64,000 nucleotides of DNA from Mesorhizobium sp. B2-1-8 (GTDB lineage Bacteria > Pseudomonadota > Alphaproteobacteria > Rhizobiales > Rhizobiaceae). The stretch is taken from positions 3,883,501 through 3,947,500 of the forward strand of contig NZ_CP083952.1 in NCBI RefSeq assembly GCF_006442545.2, read 5' to 3'. This document shows positions 1 through 9,577 of the stretch, piece after piece (position 1 is the stretch's first letter; each line of letters begins with the position of its first letter). The notes below the pieces were generated by a model. The model was not told the DNA's origin. It searched no databases and saw nothing but the letters and a program-made list of their open reading frames with translations. A program made the position numbers and the translations under genes.

Positions 1-371
1 TCAACACCATCGTGCTGGCCAAGAAAGGCCCGGACTTCCTGCTCGAGGGTGGTGTCAAGCTGCCGGTGCCCTCAGAACTCGCCGGCATCACCGATACGAA
101 CTATACGATTGGCTTCCAGCCGCACCATCTTTCGCTCGACCGGCCCAATGCCTCCGCGGCGTCGGTGCGGGCAAAGGTCACGATCACCGAAATCACCGGG
201 TCCGAAAGCTTCATCCATCTCGACTTTGCCGATGAGCGCTGGGTGATGCTGACCCACGGCATCAGGGATTTCGAGACCGATGCAGTGGTCGAGGTGTTCA
301 TCGACCCGCGTCACATCATGGTCTTCGACGAGCACGGCCGCGCCGTGACCGCGCCGAAGCTGGCGGCTTAG
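1..371 (+). CDS. glpS: Glycerol ABC transporter ATP-binding protein GlpS, C-terminal part (cut by window edge)
   Basis: Only the last ~122 residues are present; the reading frame is open from base 3 and the start lies upstream of the window. What remains is a TOBE/OB-fold-like regulatory tail (residues such as IGFQPHHLSL and VTITEITGSESFIHLDF), typical of MalK/UgpC-type ATPases; the Walker motifs are outside the window. It stops 10 bases before a second ATPase gene. Paired ATPases followed by two permeases, a DUF2160 protein and a solute-binding protein match the rhizobial glycerol transporter GlpSTPQV, in which GlpS and GlpT should form the nucleotide-binding heterodimer at the inner membrane. 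The name rests on this context. Confidence 0.8.
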   Translation, partial: NTIVLAKKGPDFLLEGGVKLPVPSELAGITDTNYTIGFQPHHLSLDRPNASAASVRAKVTITEITGSESFIHLDFADERWVMLTHGIRDFETDAVVEVFIDPRHIMVFDEHGRAVTAPKLAA

Positions 372-381
372 GAGGAACGAT

Positions 382-1449
382 ATGGCACGCATCGACGTCA
401 ACCATGTCAGGCATTCCTATCTGCCGAACCCGCGCACGGATGCCGATTTCGCGCTACGCGAAGTGCACCACACTTTCGAGGATGGTGGTGCCTATGCGCT
501 GCTCGGGCCGTCCGGCTGCGGCAAGACCACGCTGCTCAACATCATTTCAGGCCTGCTTCATCCCTCGCACGGCCAGCTGCTGTTCAACGGCCGGGACGTG
601 ACTACCCTGTCGACGCAGGAGCGCAACATCGCGCAGGTGTTCCAGTTCCCGGTCATCTACGACACCATGACGGTCTACGACAATCTGGCCTTCCCGCTGC
701 GCAACCGCGGCGTGCCGGAAGCCGACGTCGACCGCAAGGTGCGCGAGACGCTGGAGATGATCGACCTGGCCTCCTGGGCGAAGAAGAAGGCGAGGGGCCT
801 GACCGCCGACCAGAAGCAGAAGATATCGCTCGGCCGCGGGTTGGTGCGCTCGGACGTCAACGCCATCCTGTTCGATGAACCGCTGACCGTCATCGATCCG
901 CATATGAAATGGGTGCTGCGCTCGCAGTTGAAGCAGTTGCACCGCCGCTTCGGCTACACGATGGTCTATGTCACGCACGACCAGACCGAGGCGCTGACCT
1001 TCGCCGACCAGGTCGTGGTGATGTATGATGGCGGCATCGTGCAGATCGGCACGCCGGCGGAACTGTTCGAGCGGCCGCGTCACACTTTTGTCGGCTATTT
1101 CATCGGCTCGCCAGGCATGAATGTGGTGCCGGTGGCAATCGAAGGCAGGATGGCGACACTCGGTTCGCAACGGATCGAATTGCCTGGAGTGCCGAAGGCC
1201 AGCGCCGGGGCCGTCGAGCTTGGCATCCGTCCAGAATATGTACGGCTCGGCCGCGACGGCATGGCCGTCTCAATCACCAAGGTCGAGGATGTCGGCCGCC
1301 ACAAGGTGGTGCGCGCCAAGCTGGAGGGCCGCGACATCGCGGCGGTGATCGGCGAGGACGAGACCGTTCCGGCCGAACCGAAGGTGTGGTTCGATCCGGC
1401 CGGTATCAACATCTATGCCGATTCCTGGCGTGTCGAGATGGGGGCATAG
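382..1449 (+). CDS. glpT: Glycerol ABC transporter ATP-binding protein GlpT
   Basis: 355-aa ABC ATPase of the MalK/UgpC class, the second nucleotide-binding subunit of the glycerol importer. Walker A GPSGCGKTT is at residues 42-50, Walker B AILFDEP at 161-167 and the H-loop histidine at about 199. A C-terminal TOBE-like region follows from about residue 235. The signature motif is not LSGGQ but LTADQ (140-144), and the D-loop reads LTVID, so one composite ATP site in the GlpS-GlpT dimer may be weak. AGGAGG lies 5 bases before the ATG. The gene abuts glpP directly. The symbol follows the rhizobial glpSTPQV naming and is not the MFS glycerol-3-phosphate transporter GlpT. Confidence 0.85.
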   Translation: MARIDVNHVRHSYLPNPRTDADFALREVHHTFEDGGAYALLGPSGCGKTTLLNIISGLLHPSHGQLLFNGRDVTTLSTQERNIAQVFQFPVIYDTMTVYDNLAFPLRNRGVPEADVDRKVRETLEMIDLASWAKKKARGLTADQKQKISLGRGLVRSDVNAILFDEPLTVIDPHMKWVLRSQLKQLHRRFGYTMVYVTHDQTEALTFADQVVVMYDGGIVQIGTPAELFERPRHTFVGYFIGSPGMNVVPVAIEGRMATLGSQRIELPGVPKASAGAVELGIRPEYVRLGRDGMAVSITKVEDVGRHKVVRAKLEGRDIAAVIGEDETVPAEPKVWFDPAGINIYADSWRVEMGA

Positions 1450-2316
<867 letters not shown>

Positions 2317-2317
2317 C

Positions 2318-3238
<921 letters not shown>

Positions 3239-3239
3239 C

Positions 3240-3527
3240 ATGAACCTCGACTTCTCGTGGATGGCATGGACCTGGCCGACGGCCGCGTTCTTCAGCGTCA
3301 TCGCGGCGCTTCTGCTTGGCATGGGCGTCTGGGAATACGCCTCGCCCGGCGGCAATCCACGTATCGGCGTGCTGCGCTTCGAGACGACGCGCGGCGACCG
3401 TCTCTTCGTTTCGCTGCTTGGCAGCGCCTTCATCCATCTCGCTTGGCTGGGTCTGGTTGGACCCAACCTGTGGTGGGCTCTCGCTCTCTCCGTGGTCTAC
3501 GCCGTTGGCGTGTTCCGCTACGTATAG
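3240..3527 (+). CDS. DUF2160 small membrane protein of the glycerol transporter operon
   Basis: 95-aa protein with about three hydrophobic segments (TAAFFSVIAALLLGMGVW, LFVSLLGSAFIHLAWLGLVG, LWWALALSVVYAVGVF). Small DUF2160 proteins of this shape are known between the permeases and the binding protein in glycerol ABC operons of rhizobia and other proteobacteria. Its function is not established; an accessory role in the importer is inferred from fixed gene order and the one-base gap to glpQ. It ends 83 bases before glpV, and the gap holds a strong hairpin. Confidence 0.75.
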   Translation: MNLDFSWMAWTWPTAAFFSVIAALLLGMGVWEYASPGGNPRIGVLRFETTRGDRLFVSLLGSAFIHLAWLGLVGPNLWWALALSVVYAVGVFRYV

Positions 3528-3540
3528 AGGGGGATACTGA

Positions 3541-3570
3541 TGGAGCGGCCGCCCGTAGATGGTCGCTCCA
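3541..3570 (+). promoter_or_regulatory. Hairpin in the glpV leader
   Basis: TGGAGCGGCC (3541-3550) pairs with GGTCGCTCCA (3561-3570) around a 10-base loop, with one G-U pair, 41 bases before the glpV start. No T-run follows, so it looks more like an mRNA processing or stability hairpin than a terminator. Such elements often raise binding-protein mRNA over permease mRNA. The function is inferred. Confidence 0.5.
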
Positions 3571-3610
3571 GATCGCACTTGAAACCTTTTAAAAACTCGG
3601 AGGAGACACA

Positions 3611-5335
3611 ATGCGACGGCAAATTTTAACGTCAACGACTGCCCTTGTCCTGTTGCTCGGCGCGGGCAATGCCTATGCCGGAATGGATGAAGCAAAGACC
3701 TTTCTCGACAAGGAGATAGGACCTCTTTCGACGCTCTCGCGCGCCGATCAGGAAAAGGAAATGCAGTGGTTCATCGATGCGGCCAAGCCGTTTGCCGGCA
3801 TGGACATCAAGGTCGTGTCGGAAACCTTGACCACGCACCAGTATGAATCGCAGGTGCTGGCGCCTGCCTTCACCGCCATCACCGGCATCAAGGTCACGCA
3901 TGACGTCATCCAGGAAGGCGACGTCGTCGAGAAGATCCAGACCCAGATGCAGACCGGCCAGAACATCTATGATGGCTGGGTCAACGATTCGGACCTGATC
4001 GGTACACACTGGCGCTACCAGCAGGTGCGAAACCTGACCGACTGGATGGCGGGCGAAGGCAAGGACGTCACCGATCCGATGCTCGATGTCGACGACTTCA
4101 TTGGCACCAAGTTCACCACAGCGCCGGACAAGAAGCTCTACCAGCTTCCCGACCAGCAGTTCGCGAACCTCTACTGGTTCCGTTACGACTGGTTCAACGA
4201 CGAGAAGAACAAGGCCGACTTCAAGGCGAAGTACGGCTACGACCTCGGCGTGCCCGTCAACTGGTCGGCTTATGAGGACATCGCCGAATTCTTCACCGGC
4301 CGCGACGTCGGCGGCAAGAAGGTCTATGGCCACATGGACTACGGCAAGAAGGATCCGTCGCTCGGCTGGCGGTTCACCGACGCCTGGCTGTCGATGGCCG
4401 GCAATGGCGACAAGGGCCTGCCGAACGGCCTGCCTGTCGACGAATGGGGCATCAAGGTGGACGAGAACTCTCGTCCGGTCGGCTCATGCGTGGCGCGCGG
4501 TGGCGACACCAACGGCCCGGCGTCGGTCTATGCGATCCAGAAATACCTCGACTGGTTGAAGGCTTATGCGCCGCCGGAGGCGCAAGGCATGACCTTCTCT
4601 GAATCAGGCCCGGTTCCGTCGCAAGGCAATGTGGCGCAGCAGATCTTCTGGTACACCGCCTTCACCGCCGACATGGTCAAGCCCGGCCTGCCGGTCATGA
4701 ACGACGACGGCACGCCGAAGTGGCGCATGGCGCCGTCGCCGCACGGCTCCTACTGGAAGGACGGCATGAAGCTCGGCTACCAGGACGTCGGCTCGTGGAC
4801 GCTGATGAAGTCGACGCCGACCGACCGCGCCAAGGCCGCGTGGCTCTACGCGCAGTTCGTGATCTCCAAGACCGTGGATGTGAAGAAGAGCCATGTCGGC
4901 CTGACCTTCATCCGCGACTCCACGATCCACGACAAGAGCTTCACCGAACGCGCTCCCAAGCTCGGCGGCCTGATCGAGTTCTACCGTTCGCCGGCGCGCG
5001 TACAGTGGACGCCGACCGGCACCAACGTTCCCGATTATCCGAAGCTGGCACAGCTCTGGTGGCAGAACATCGGTGACGCCTCGTCGGGCGCCAAGTCGCC
5101 GCAGGAGGCCATGAATGGCCTGTGCGCCGATCAGGAGAAGGTTCTGGAGCGCATCGAGAAGTCGGGCGTCCAGGGCGATATCGGTCCGAAGATGGCCGAA
5201 GAGCAAGACCTTGCTTACTGGAATGCGGACGCGGTCAAGAAGGGCAACCTCGCACCGCAGCTGAAGCTAGACAACGAGAAGGAAAAGCCGGTCACCATCA
5301 ACTACGACGAGTTGGTCAAGAGCTGGCAGAAGTAA
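3611..5335 (+). CDS. glpV: Glycerol ABC transporter substrate-binding protein GlpV
   Basis: 574-aa periplasmic binding protein with a clear Sec signal peptide (basic MRRQ, hydrophobic TTALVLLLGAG, cleavage likely after NAYA near residue 23). The mature part is a large type 2 extracellular solute-binding fold (family 1-like), with segments such as YESQVLAPAFTAITGIKV and the W/Y-rich ligand-facing region QFANLYWFRYDWF. The length of about 570 aa matches GlpV-type proteins, which are longer than the ~430 aa of UgpB/MalE. A strong GGAGGAG ribosome site precedes the ATG. It delivers glycerol to GlpPQ and is followed by glpK after a hairpin. Confidence 0.88.
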   Translation: MRRQILTSTTALVLLLGAGNAYAGMDEAKTFLDKEIGPLSTLSRADQEKEMQWFIDAAKPFAGMDIKVVSETLTTHQYESQVLAPAFTAITGIKVTHDVIQEGDVVEKIQTQMQTGQNIYDGWVNDSDLIGTHWRYQQVRNLTDWMAGEGKDVTDPMLDVDDFIGTKFTTAPDKKLYQLPDQQFANLYWFRYDWFNDEKNKADFKAKYGYDLGVPVNWSAYEDIAEFFTGRDVGGKKVYGHMDYGKKDPSLGWRFTDAWLSMAGNGDKGLPNGLPVDEWGIKVDENSRPVGSCVARGGDTNGPASVYAIQKYLDWLKAYAPPEAQGMTFSESGPVPSQGNVAQQIFWYTAFTADMVKPGLPVMNDDGTPKWRMAPSPHGSYWKDGMKLGYQDVGSWTLMKSTPTDRAKAAWLYAQFVISKTVDVKKSHVGLTFIRDSTIHDKSFTERAPKLGGLIEFYRSPARVQWTPTGTNVPDYPKLAQLWWQNIGDASSGAKSPQEAMNGLCADQEKVLERIEKSGVQGDIGPKMAEEQDLAYWNADAVKKGNLAPQLKLDNEKEKPVTINYDELVKSWQK

Positions 5336-5373
5336 GACGGTCTATGCGGGCGTTCGCGCTCGTGTGAAATTGA

Positions 5374-5404
5374 GGGAGGCGGCGCGTTGCCGTCTCCCTT
5401 CTTT
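5374..5404 (+). terminator. Intrinsic terminator or attenuator between glpV and glpK
   Basis: GGGAGGCGGC (5374-5383) and GCCGTCTCCC (5389-5398) form a 10-bp stem with one G-U pair and a 5-base loop, followed directly by TTCTTT. It lies 38 bases after glpV and 23 bases before glpK. A partial stop here would make glpK mRNA scarcer than glpV mRNA. Activity is inferred from structure. Confidence 0.65.
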
Positions 5405-5427
5405 GTGTCAAGGCGGAGGATGCGGGA

Positions 5428-6918
5428 ATGAGCGGTTTTGTGCTGGCAATCGACCAGGGAACGACATCGACGCGGGCGATCCTGTTCGACGGCCAGATGA
5501 AGGTCGTGGGCAGCGGGCAGAAGGAATTCACCCAGCATTATCCGGCCTCCGGCTGGGTCGAGCACGATCCCGAAGAGATCTGGGCAAGCATGGTGACCAC
5601 CGTGAAGGCCGCGTTGAAAAAAGCTGGCTGCAATGCGTCGGAGGTGGCCGCCATCGGCATCACCAACCAGCGCGAAACCGTCGTCGTCTGGGACAAGGCG
5701 ACCGGCAAGCCGATCCACAATGCCATCGTCTGGCAAGACCGCCGCACAGCACCGCTGTGCCAGAAACTGAAGAAGCAGGGGCTGGAGAAGAAATTTACAC
5801 GCAAAACAGGGCTGCTGCTCGACCCCTATTTCTCGGGTACCAAGATCGCCTGGATGCTGGACAAGGTGAAGGGCGCGAGGAAACGCGCCGAGAAGGGCGA
5901 ATTGCTCGCCGGCACCATCGACAGTTTTTTGATCTGGCGGCTGACCGGCGGCAAGGTGCACGCCACCGACGCCACCAACGCCTCACGCACATTGGTCTAC
6001 AACATCGCGGAGAATGCCTGGGATGAGGAGCTCTTGGCGATTCTCGACATTCCGACTAAAATGCTGCCGGAGGTCAAGGATTGCGCCGATGACTATGGAA
6101 TCACAGAGAAAAACCTGTTTGGCGCCGAGATAAGAATCCTCGGCGTTGCCGGCGACCAGCATGCCGCGACTATCGGCCAGGCCTGTTTCGAGCCTGGCAT
6201 GATGAAATCCACCTACGGCACCGGCTGTTTTGCGCTGCTCAACACCGGCAGCGATCTGGTGCGTTCGAAGAACCGCCTCTTGACGACCATCGCCTACCGG
6301 CTGAACGGCAAGACCACCTATGCGCTGGAAGGCTCGATCTTTATCGCGGGTGCCGCGGTGCAATGGCTGCGCGACGGCATCAAGGTGATCGGCAAGGCCG
6401 AGCAGAGCGGCAAGCTGGCTGCCGAGGCCGATCCGACGCAGAACGTCTATCTGGTTCCGGCCTTTGTCGGGCTTGGCGCGCCGCACTGGGACGCCGAGGC
6501 GCGCGGCGCCATCTTTGGGTTGACCCGCAATTCCGGTCCGGCCGAGTTCGCCCGGGCGGCTTTGGAATCAGTCGCTTACCAGACCCGCGACCTGCTCGAC
6601 GCCATGCACAAGGATTGGAAGGGCGCCAAGGCAAAAACGGTGCTCAGGGTCGATGGCGGCATGGTGGCGTCGGACTGGACCATGCAGCGCCTGGCGGACA
6701 TTCTCGACGCGCCGGTCGATCGGCCGACAATCCTGGAGACGACCGCGCTGGGGGCCGCCTGGCTCGCCGGCTCGAAGGCGGGCGTGTGGCCCGCGGCGAG
6801 GGAGTTTGCGAAAAGCTGGGCGCTTGAGCGACGGTTCGAGCCTGATATGAATAGCTCGATCCGATCCACCAAGCTGGCAGGCTGGCGCGATGCGGTGCGC
6901 AGGACGCTGAGCGCATAA
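5428..6918 (+). CDS. glpK: Glycerol kinase
   Basis: 496-aa FGGY-family kinase that phosphorylates glycerol with ATP to sn-glycerol 3-phosphate in the cytoplasm, trapping what GlpSTPQV imports. The N-terminal phosphate-binding motif [10 protein letters not shown] starts at residue 8. Glycerol-contact motifs are present: TNQRET, a WQDRRT stretch near residue 105, and GDQHAA near 240. The FGGY signature region and the C-terminal ATP-site DGGMVASDW follow. Length fits the family (about 500). It is preceded by AAGGCGGAGG before the ATG. glpD and a glp regulator are not seen downstream and may lie upstream of the window. Confidence 0.95.
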   Translation: MSGFVLAIDQGTTSTRAILFDGQMKVVGSGQKEFTQHYPASGWVEHDPEEIWASMVTTVKAALKKAGCNASEVAAIGITNQRETVVVWDKATGKPIHNAIVWQDRRTAPLCQKLKKQGLEKKFTRKTGLLLDPYFSGTKIAWMLDKVKGARKRAEKGELLAGTIDSFLIWRLTGGKVHATDATNASRTLVYNIAENAWDEELLAILDIPTKMLPEVKDCADDYGITEKNLFGAEIRILGVAGDQHAATIGQACFEPGMMKSTYGTGCFALLNTGSDLVRSKNRLLTTIAYRLNGKTTYALEGSIFIAGAAVQWLRDGIKVIGKAEQSGKLAAEADPTQNVYLVPAFVGLGAPHWDAEARGAIFGLTRNSGPAEFARAALESVAYQTRDLLDAMHKDWKGAKAKTVLRVDGGMVASDWTMQRLADILDAPVDRPTILETTALGAAWLAGSKAGVWPAAREFAKSWALERRFEPDMNSSIRSTKLAGWRDAVRRTLSA

Positions 6919-6922
6919 GGAA

Positions 6923-6950
6923 TGGCCCGCGCCGTTTCTGCCGCGGGCCA
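6923..6950 (+). terminator. Hairpin after glpK
   Basis: TGGCCCGCG (6923-6931) and CGCGGGCCA (6942-6950) form a perfect 9-bp stem with a 10-base loop, 5 bases after the glpK stop. There is no good T-run on the plus strand, and it lies just past the end of the opposing BA14K gene. It could terminate or stabilise both converging transcripts. Confidence 0.55.
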
Positions 6951-6985
6951 CTCACACTTGCAGGTCACTCATAGTTACCCACGCA

Positions 6986-7456
6986 TCAGTAGGGCGAACG
7001 GCACTCACGACGAGGACCATTGTTCGGCTGGAAGGTGTTATCCGAAGCGCGGTAGCTCCGATAGTGATCGTAGCACCACTGCACATGGGCATTGCCTTCA
7101 TAGACGCGGTTGTTCTCGCTGTTGACGATCGCGCCGGTGATCAAGGCGCCAGTCGCGAAGGCGGCCAGCGGGAACCAGTAGTCGCCATGACGGCGATAGC
7201 CGCGGCGATATTCGCGATAGCCGCGGTGGCCATTCCAATACATGTCACCGTTGCGGCTAAAGCTGCGATTGCGCGAGAAATTGCGGTGGAAGGAGCGGTT
7301 CCTTCTCCACTCTTGGTACTGCACTGTCTGTACGTCCGGCGTTGCCGCCTGGGATAATGGCACGTACGCCGGCTGGGCGTTGACTGGCACCACTTCCGCC
7401 GCGACGAATGTGGCCGAGAGGGTGGCGGCAAGCAGGCTCGTTGTGATTCTATTCAT
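6986..7456 (-). CDS. BA14K family envelope protein
   Basis: 156-aa protein with a Sec signal peptide ([20 protein letters not shown]), an Arg/Asn/Tyr-rich middle ([19 protein letters not shown], then [13 protein letters not shown]), one hydrophobic segment ([17 protein letters not shown]) and a C-terminal pattern [19 protein letters not shown] characteristic of BA14K, the Brucella 14-kDa immunoreactive lectin-like family. The start at 7456 is chosen over an upstream in-frame ATG because GAGGAGA lies 8 bases before it. A perfect EcfG-type promoter lies about 44 bases upstream, so general-stress control is likely. Sugar binding is known for the Brucella member only. Confidence 0.85.
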   Translation of the reverse strand: MNRITTSLLAATLSATFVAAEVVPVNAQPAYVPLSQAATPDVQTVQYQEWRRNRSFHRNFSRNRSFSRNGDMYWNGHRGYREYRRGYRRHGDYWFPLAAFATGALITGAIVNSENNRVYEGNAHVQWCYDHYRSYRASDNTFQPNNGPRRECRSPY

Positions 7457-7499
7457 TGGTATTCTCCTCAAGGGTTTGTCGGGCGTCCCTTTGGAAAAA

Positions 7500-7524
7500 A
7501 ACGATAGTGCGTCGGATTTGTTCC
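7500..7524 (-). promoter_or_regulatory. EcfG (general stress sigma) promoter of the BA14K gene
   Basis: On the minus strand GGAAC (7524-7520), 16 bases, then CGTT (7503-7500). This is an exact match to the alphaproteobacterial EcfG/RpoE2 consensus GGAAC-N16/17-CGTT. The predicted transcription start is about 37 bases before the chosen ATG at 7456. The consensus is established knowledge; use of this site is inferred. Confidence 0.75.
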
Positions 7525-7646
7525 CCCATGCTGGCGGCCGCTGCCGGACTGAAATCGAAACTGTCTGGCTGCTCGCCAGAATCCGGGGGACAAGCAGGGG
7601 TCAGCGATTTAGGGTAAAGAGCGGGTTTGGAACCCATCTTTTCCGG

Positions 7647-7675
7647 TTGACCGGTCGCGGCACTCTCCCTATGTT
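7647..7675 (+). promoter_or_regulatory. Sigma-70 promoter of tRNA-Lys
   Basis: TTGACC (7647-7652), a 17-base spacer and TATGTT (7670-7675), placed about 38 bases before the mature tRNA 5' end. It matches the housekeeping alphaproteobacterial pattern (TTGAC, 17 bases, TAT-rich -10). Confidence 0.65.
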
Positions 7676-7712
7676 CCGCGCAATTTCGAGGGCGGCCTTT
7701 TCGAGCCCGCGG

Positions 7713-7788
7713 GAGCGCGTAGCTCAGCCGGTAGAGCAACTGACTTTTAATCAGTAGGTCATGGGTTCGAATCCCATCGCGCTCACCA
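7713..7788 (+). tRNA. tRNA-Lys (anticodon UUU)
   Basis: 76-base tRNA. The acceptor arms GAGCGCG (7713-7719) and CGCGCTC (7778-7784) pair fully, followed by discriminator A and an encoded CCA (7786-7788). The D arm shows GCTC...GAGC, the anticodon stem is ACTGA/TCAGT with loop CTTTTAA giving UUU, and the T arm is ATGGG-TTCGAAT-CCCAT. It reads both lysine codons. It stands alone between the BA14K gene and the stress/sugar island. No duplicated 3' end was seen nearby, so there is no sign of an integrated element. Confidence 0.97.
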
Positions 7789-7851
7789 CTGTCTGAGGAC
7801 ATGCCAGCGCTTTTGGTTTGCCCGTGAATCCGTGCGGCGCGCAACGACTGG

Positions 7852-8337
7852 TCAGACGCCTGGTGACAGATGCACGTCCAAAACGGCGGCTTTCTTGGCG
7901 ATCAGTCCTTCCAGATCCGCGTCGGATCGCTTGGTGCCGGTCCGTTGGCGCAGCAACGAGATCACCGCGCTCATCGAAAGCTGGACGGTGCGATCGCTCA
8001 GGATAGCGTCCACCGCGCCGGCGACATCCGGAGTCTCCGTCGGTGCTCGCATGATCGGTTCCTTTCTGTTCAAGTCGGCCTCGGCGCCGTCGGCCGGTCC
8101 CCGCACGCCCCGGTCGAAGATGACCGCCAGGCCATTCTTCACGGCGAGGGCGGCGACCATGTCGTCGAGGTGGCGATCGGAGAGCGCCGGCTCCGAAGGA
8201 TCGGGTTTCAGGGTTCGGCGTATCACTCGGGCGGCCTGGTCCGTCGACACAAAGCCAAAGTGCCGTTTTCTGGCCTCGACATATTGTTCGACGATCATGC
8301 TCAGACGCCGGGCTGCGATATCCCCGGGTTCCTGCAT
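7852..8337 (-). CDS. Hypothetical protein, no recognised family
   Basis: 161-aa soluble, mostly helical and charged protein. The start at 8337 is chosen because AAGGAGGT lies 6 bases before the ATG, although the frame is open further upstream. The N-terminal part (RRLSMIVEQYVEARKRHFGF) and a later part (AVDAILSDRTVQLSMSAVIS) look like amphipathic helices. There are no cysteines, signal peptide or membrane segment. It is divergent from the glycosyltransferase gene at 8516, with a 178-base shared upstream region. I do not recognise the family and cannot assign a function; the setting within a stress/sugar island is the only hint. Confidence 0.6.
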   Translation of the reverse strand: MQEPGDIAARRLSMIVEQYVEARKRHFGFVSTDQAARVIRRTLKPDPSEPALSDRHLDDMVAALAVKNGLAVIFDRGVRGPADGAEADLNRKEPIMRAPTETPDVAGAVDAILSDRTVQLSMSAVISLLRQRTGTKRSDADLEGLIAKKAAVLDVHLSPGV

Positions 8338-8453
8338 CTGGACCTCCTTCGGCTGCCTAAGCGCAAGGTCGGCATTACTGACAGGAAATAGGGCGGCTGG
8401 TCGAATCAAACAGGGGAACGGATCGATCATTCCACGCACCTTCCAAAGATTCA

Positions 8454-8478
8454 GGAACGATCCCGGCCCTGATGCATT
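8454..8478 (+). promoter_or_regulatory. Weak EcfG-like promoter before the glycosyltransferase gene
   Basis: GGAAC (8454-8458) with TT 18 bases later (8477-8478), so it meets the looser GGAAC-N18-TT form described for rhizobial RpoE2. The -10 reads CATT instead of CGTT, so the match is imperfect. The start codon is about 38 bases further on. Confidence 0.35.
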
Positions 8479-8515
8479 TTGGCCCTATGACCAGCTCATT
8501 GAGGGACGCCGGGAC

Positions 8516-9577
8516 ATGAAGATTGCCCATGTCGCGCCACTTTACGAATCGGTGCCGCCAAGGCTTTACGGGGGTACCGAACGCATCATCTCATATCTTA
8601 CCGAAGCTCTCGTCGATCTCGGCCACGACGTGACATTGTTCGCCAGCGGCGACACGAAGACTTCCGCCAAACTGGTGGTGTGCCGCGAAAGGGCGCTTCG
8701 TCTCGACCCGCGTCCGCTGAAGTCCGAGATCGCGGCGCATCTGTCGATGCTCGACGAAGTGAGGAATCGGGCCCACGACTTTGACGTCGTTCATTTCCAT
8801 CTCAGCCATTTCCTGCATTTCCCGTTTTTCCGCGATATGCCGCAACGCACGGTGACGACCCCGCATGGCAGGCTGGATTACGCGGATCTCGCGCAAGCCT
8901 ATGACCGGTTTCCGCGGTTCCCCATGATTTCCATATCCCGCAGCCAGCGGGCGCGGTTCGCATCCGCGAATTGGCTGGCGACAATCCACCACGGCTTGCC
9001 GCCTGGGCTTTATGAGCCCGATTTCGAGGCAGGCTCGGACGGTACCTATCTTGCATTTCTCGGCAGAATGTCGCGCGACAAGCGGCCGGACCGGGCGATC
9101 GAGATTGCCCGCCGCACCGGTCTGAAACTGAAGCTCGCCGCCAAGATCGGCGATGGCGACCGCGCCTATTTCGAAGAAGTCGTGCAGCCGATGATCGATG
9201 GCGACCAGGTCGAGTATGTCGGCGAGATCGGCGAGGACCAGAAGAGCAGATTTCTGGGCAATGCGGCCGCTTTGCTGTTTCCCATCGATTGGCCCGAACC
9301 CTTCGGGCTTGCGGTGATCGAAGCCATGGCCTGCGGAACCCCGGTCATGGCCTGGAGTTGCGGGGCCATGCCCGAGATCGTCGACCATGGGGTCACGGGC
9401 TTTGTCGTCGAAACCATCGAAGACGCCGTCGCCTCGATACCGACGCTCCTGCAACTCGACAGGCGACGAATAAGAACGGTCTTCGAAAGGCGGTTTTCCG
9501 CCGTCAGAATGGCCAGGGATTATGTCGCAGCCTATTCGCGGCTGAGCGGTGGCCACGAGCAGAGCAGAGCCTCGTAA
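8516..9577 (+). CDS. Glycosyltransferase family 4 protein
   Basis: 353-aa GT-B fold glycosyltransferase. The N-terminal half has the family's glycine-rich opening (MKIAHVAPLYESVPPRLYGG). The C-terminal half has the nucleotide-sugar site, with FLGRMSRDKRPDRAIEIA near residue 183 and the E-x7-E motif EPFGLAVIEAMACGTPV near residue 262. No membrane segment is visible, so it should act in the cytoplasm. The open frame extends upstream, but ATG 8516 is chosen because homology begins there and GAGGGACGCC precedes it. The downstream glucosidase begins 29 bases before its stop. With GDE, OtsA and OtsB next, a role in glucan or compatible-solute metabolism is inferred; acceptor and donor are unknown. 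Confidence 0.8.
   Translation: MKIAHVAPLYESVPPRLYGGTERIISYLTEALVDLGHDVTLFASGDTKTSAKLVVCRERALRLDPRPLKSEIAAHLSMLDEVRNRAHDFDVVHFHLSHFLHFPFFRDMPQRTVTTPHGRLDYADLAQAYDRFPRFPMISISRSQRARFASANWLATIHHGLPPGLYEPDFEAGSDGTYLAFLGRMSRDKRPDRAIEIARRTGLKLKLAAKIGDGDRAYFEEVVQPMIDGDQVEYVGEIGEDQKSRFLGNAAALLFPIDWPEPFGLAVIEAMACGTPVMAWSCGAMPEIVDHGVTGFVVETIEDAVASIPTLLQLDRRRIRTVFERRFSAVRMARDYVAAYSRLSGGHEQSRAS

Noticed and set aside
7713..7788. tRNA-Lys as an integration site for a mobile island
   Set aside because: I found no second copy of its 3' end and no integrase gene nearby; the following genes look native in base use.
7449..7844. Minus-strand frame that runs antisense across tRNA-Lys
   Set aside because: It gives the familiar GIRTHDLLIKSQLLYRLS string that every antisense tRNA produces. 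It is not a gene.
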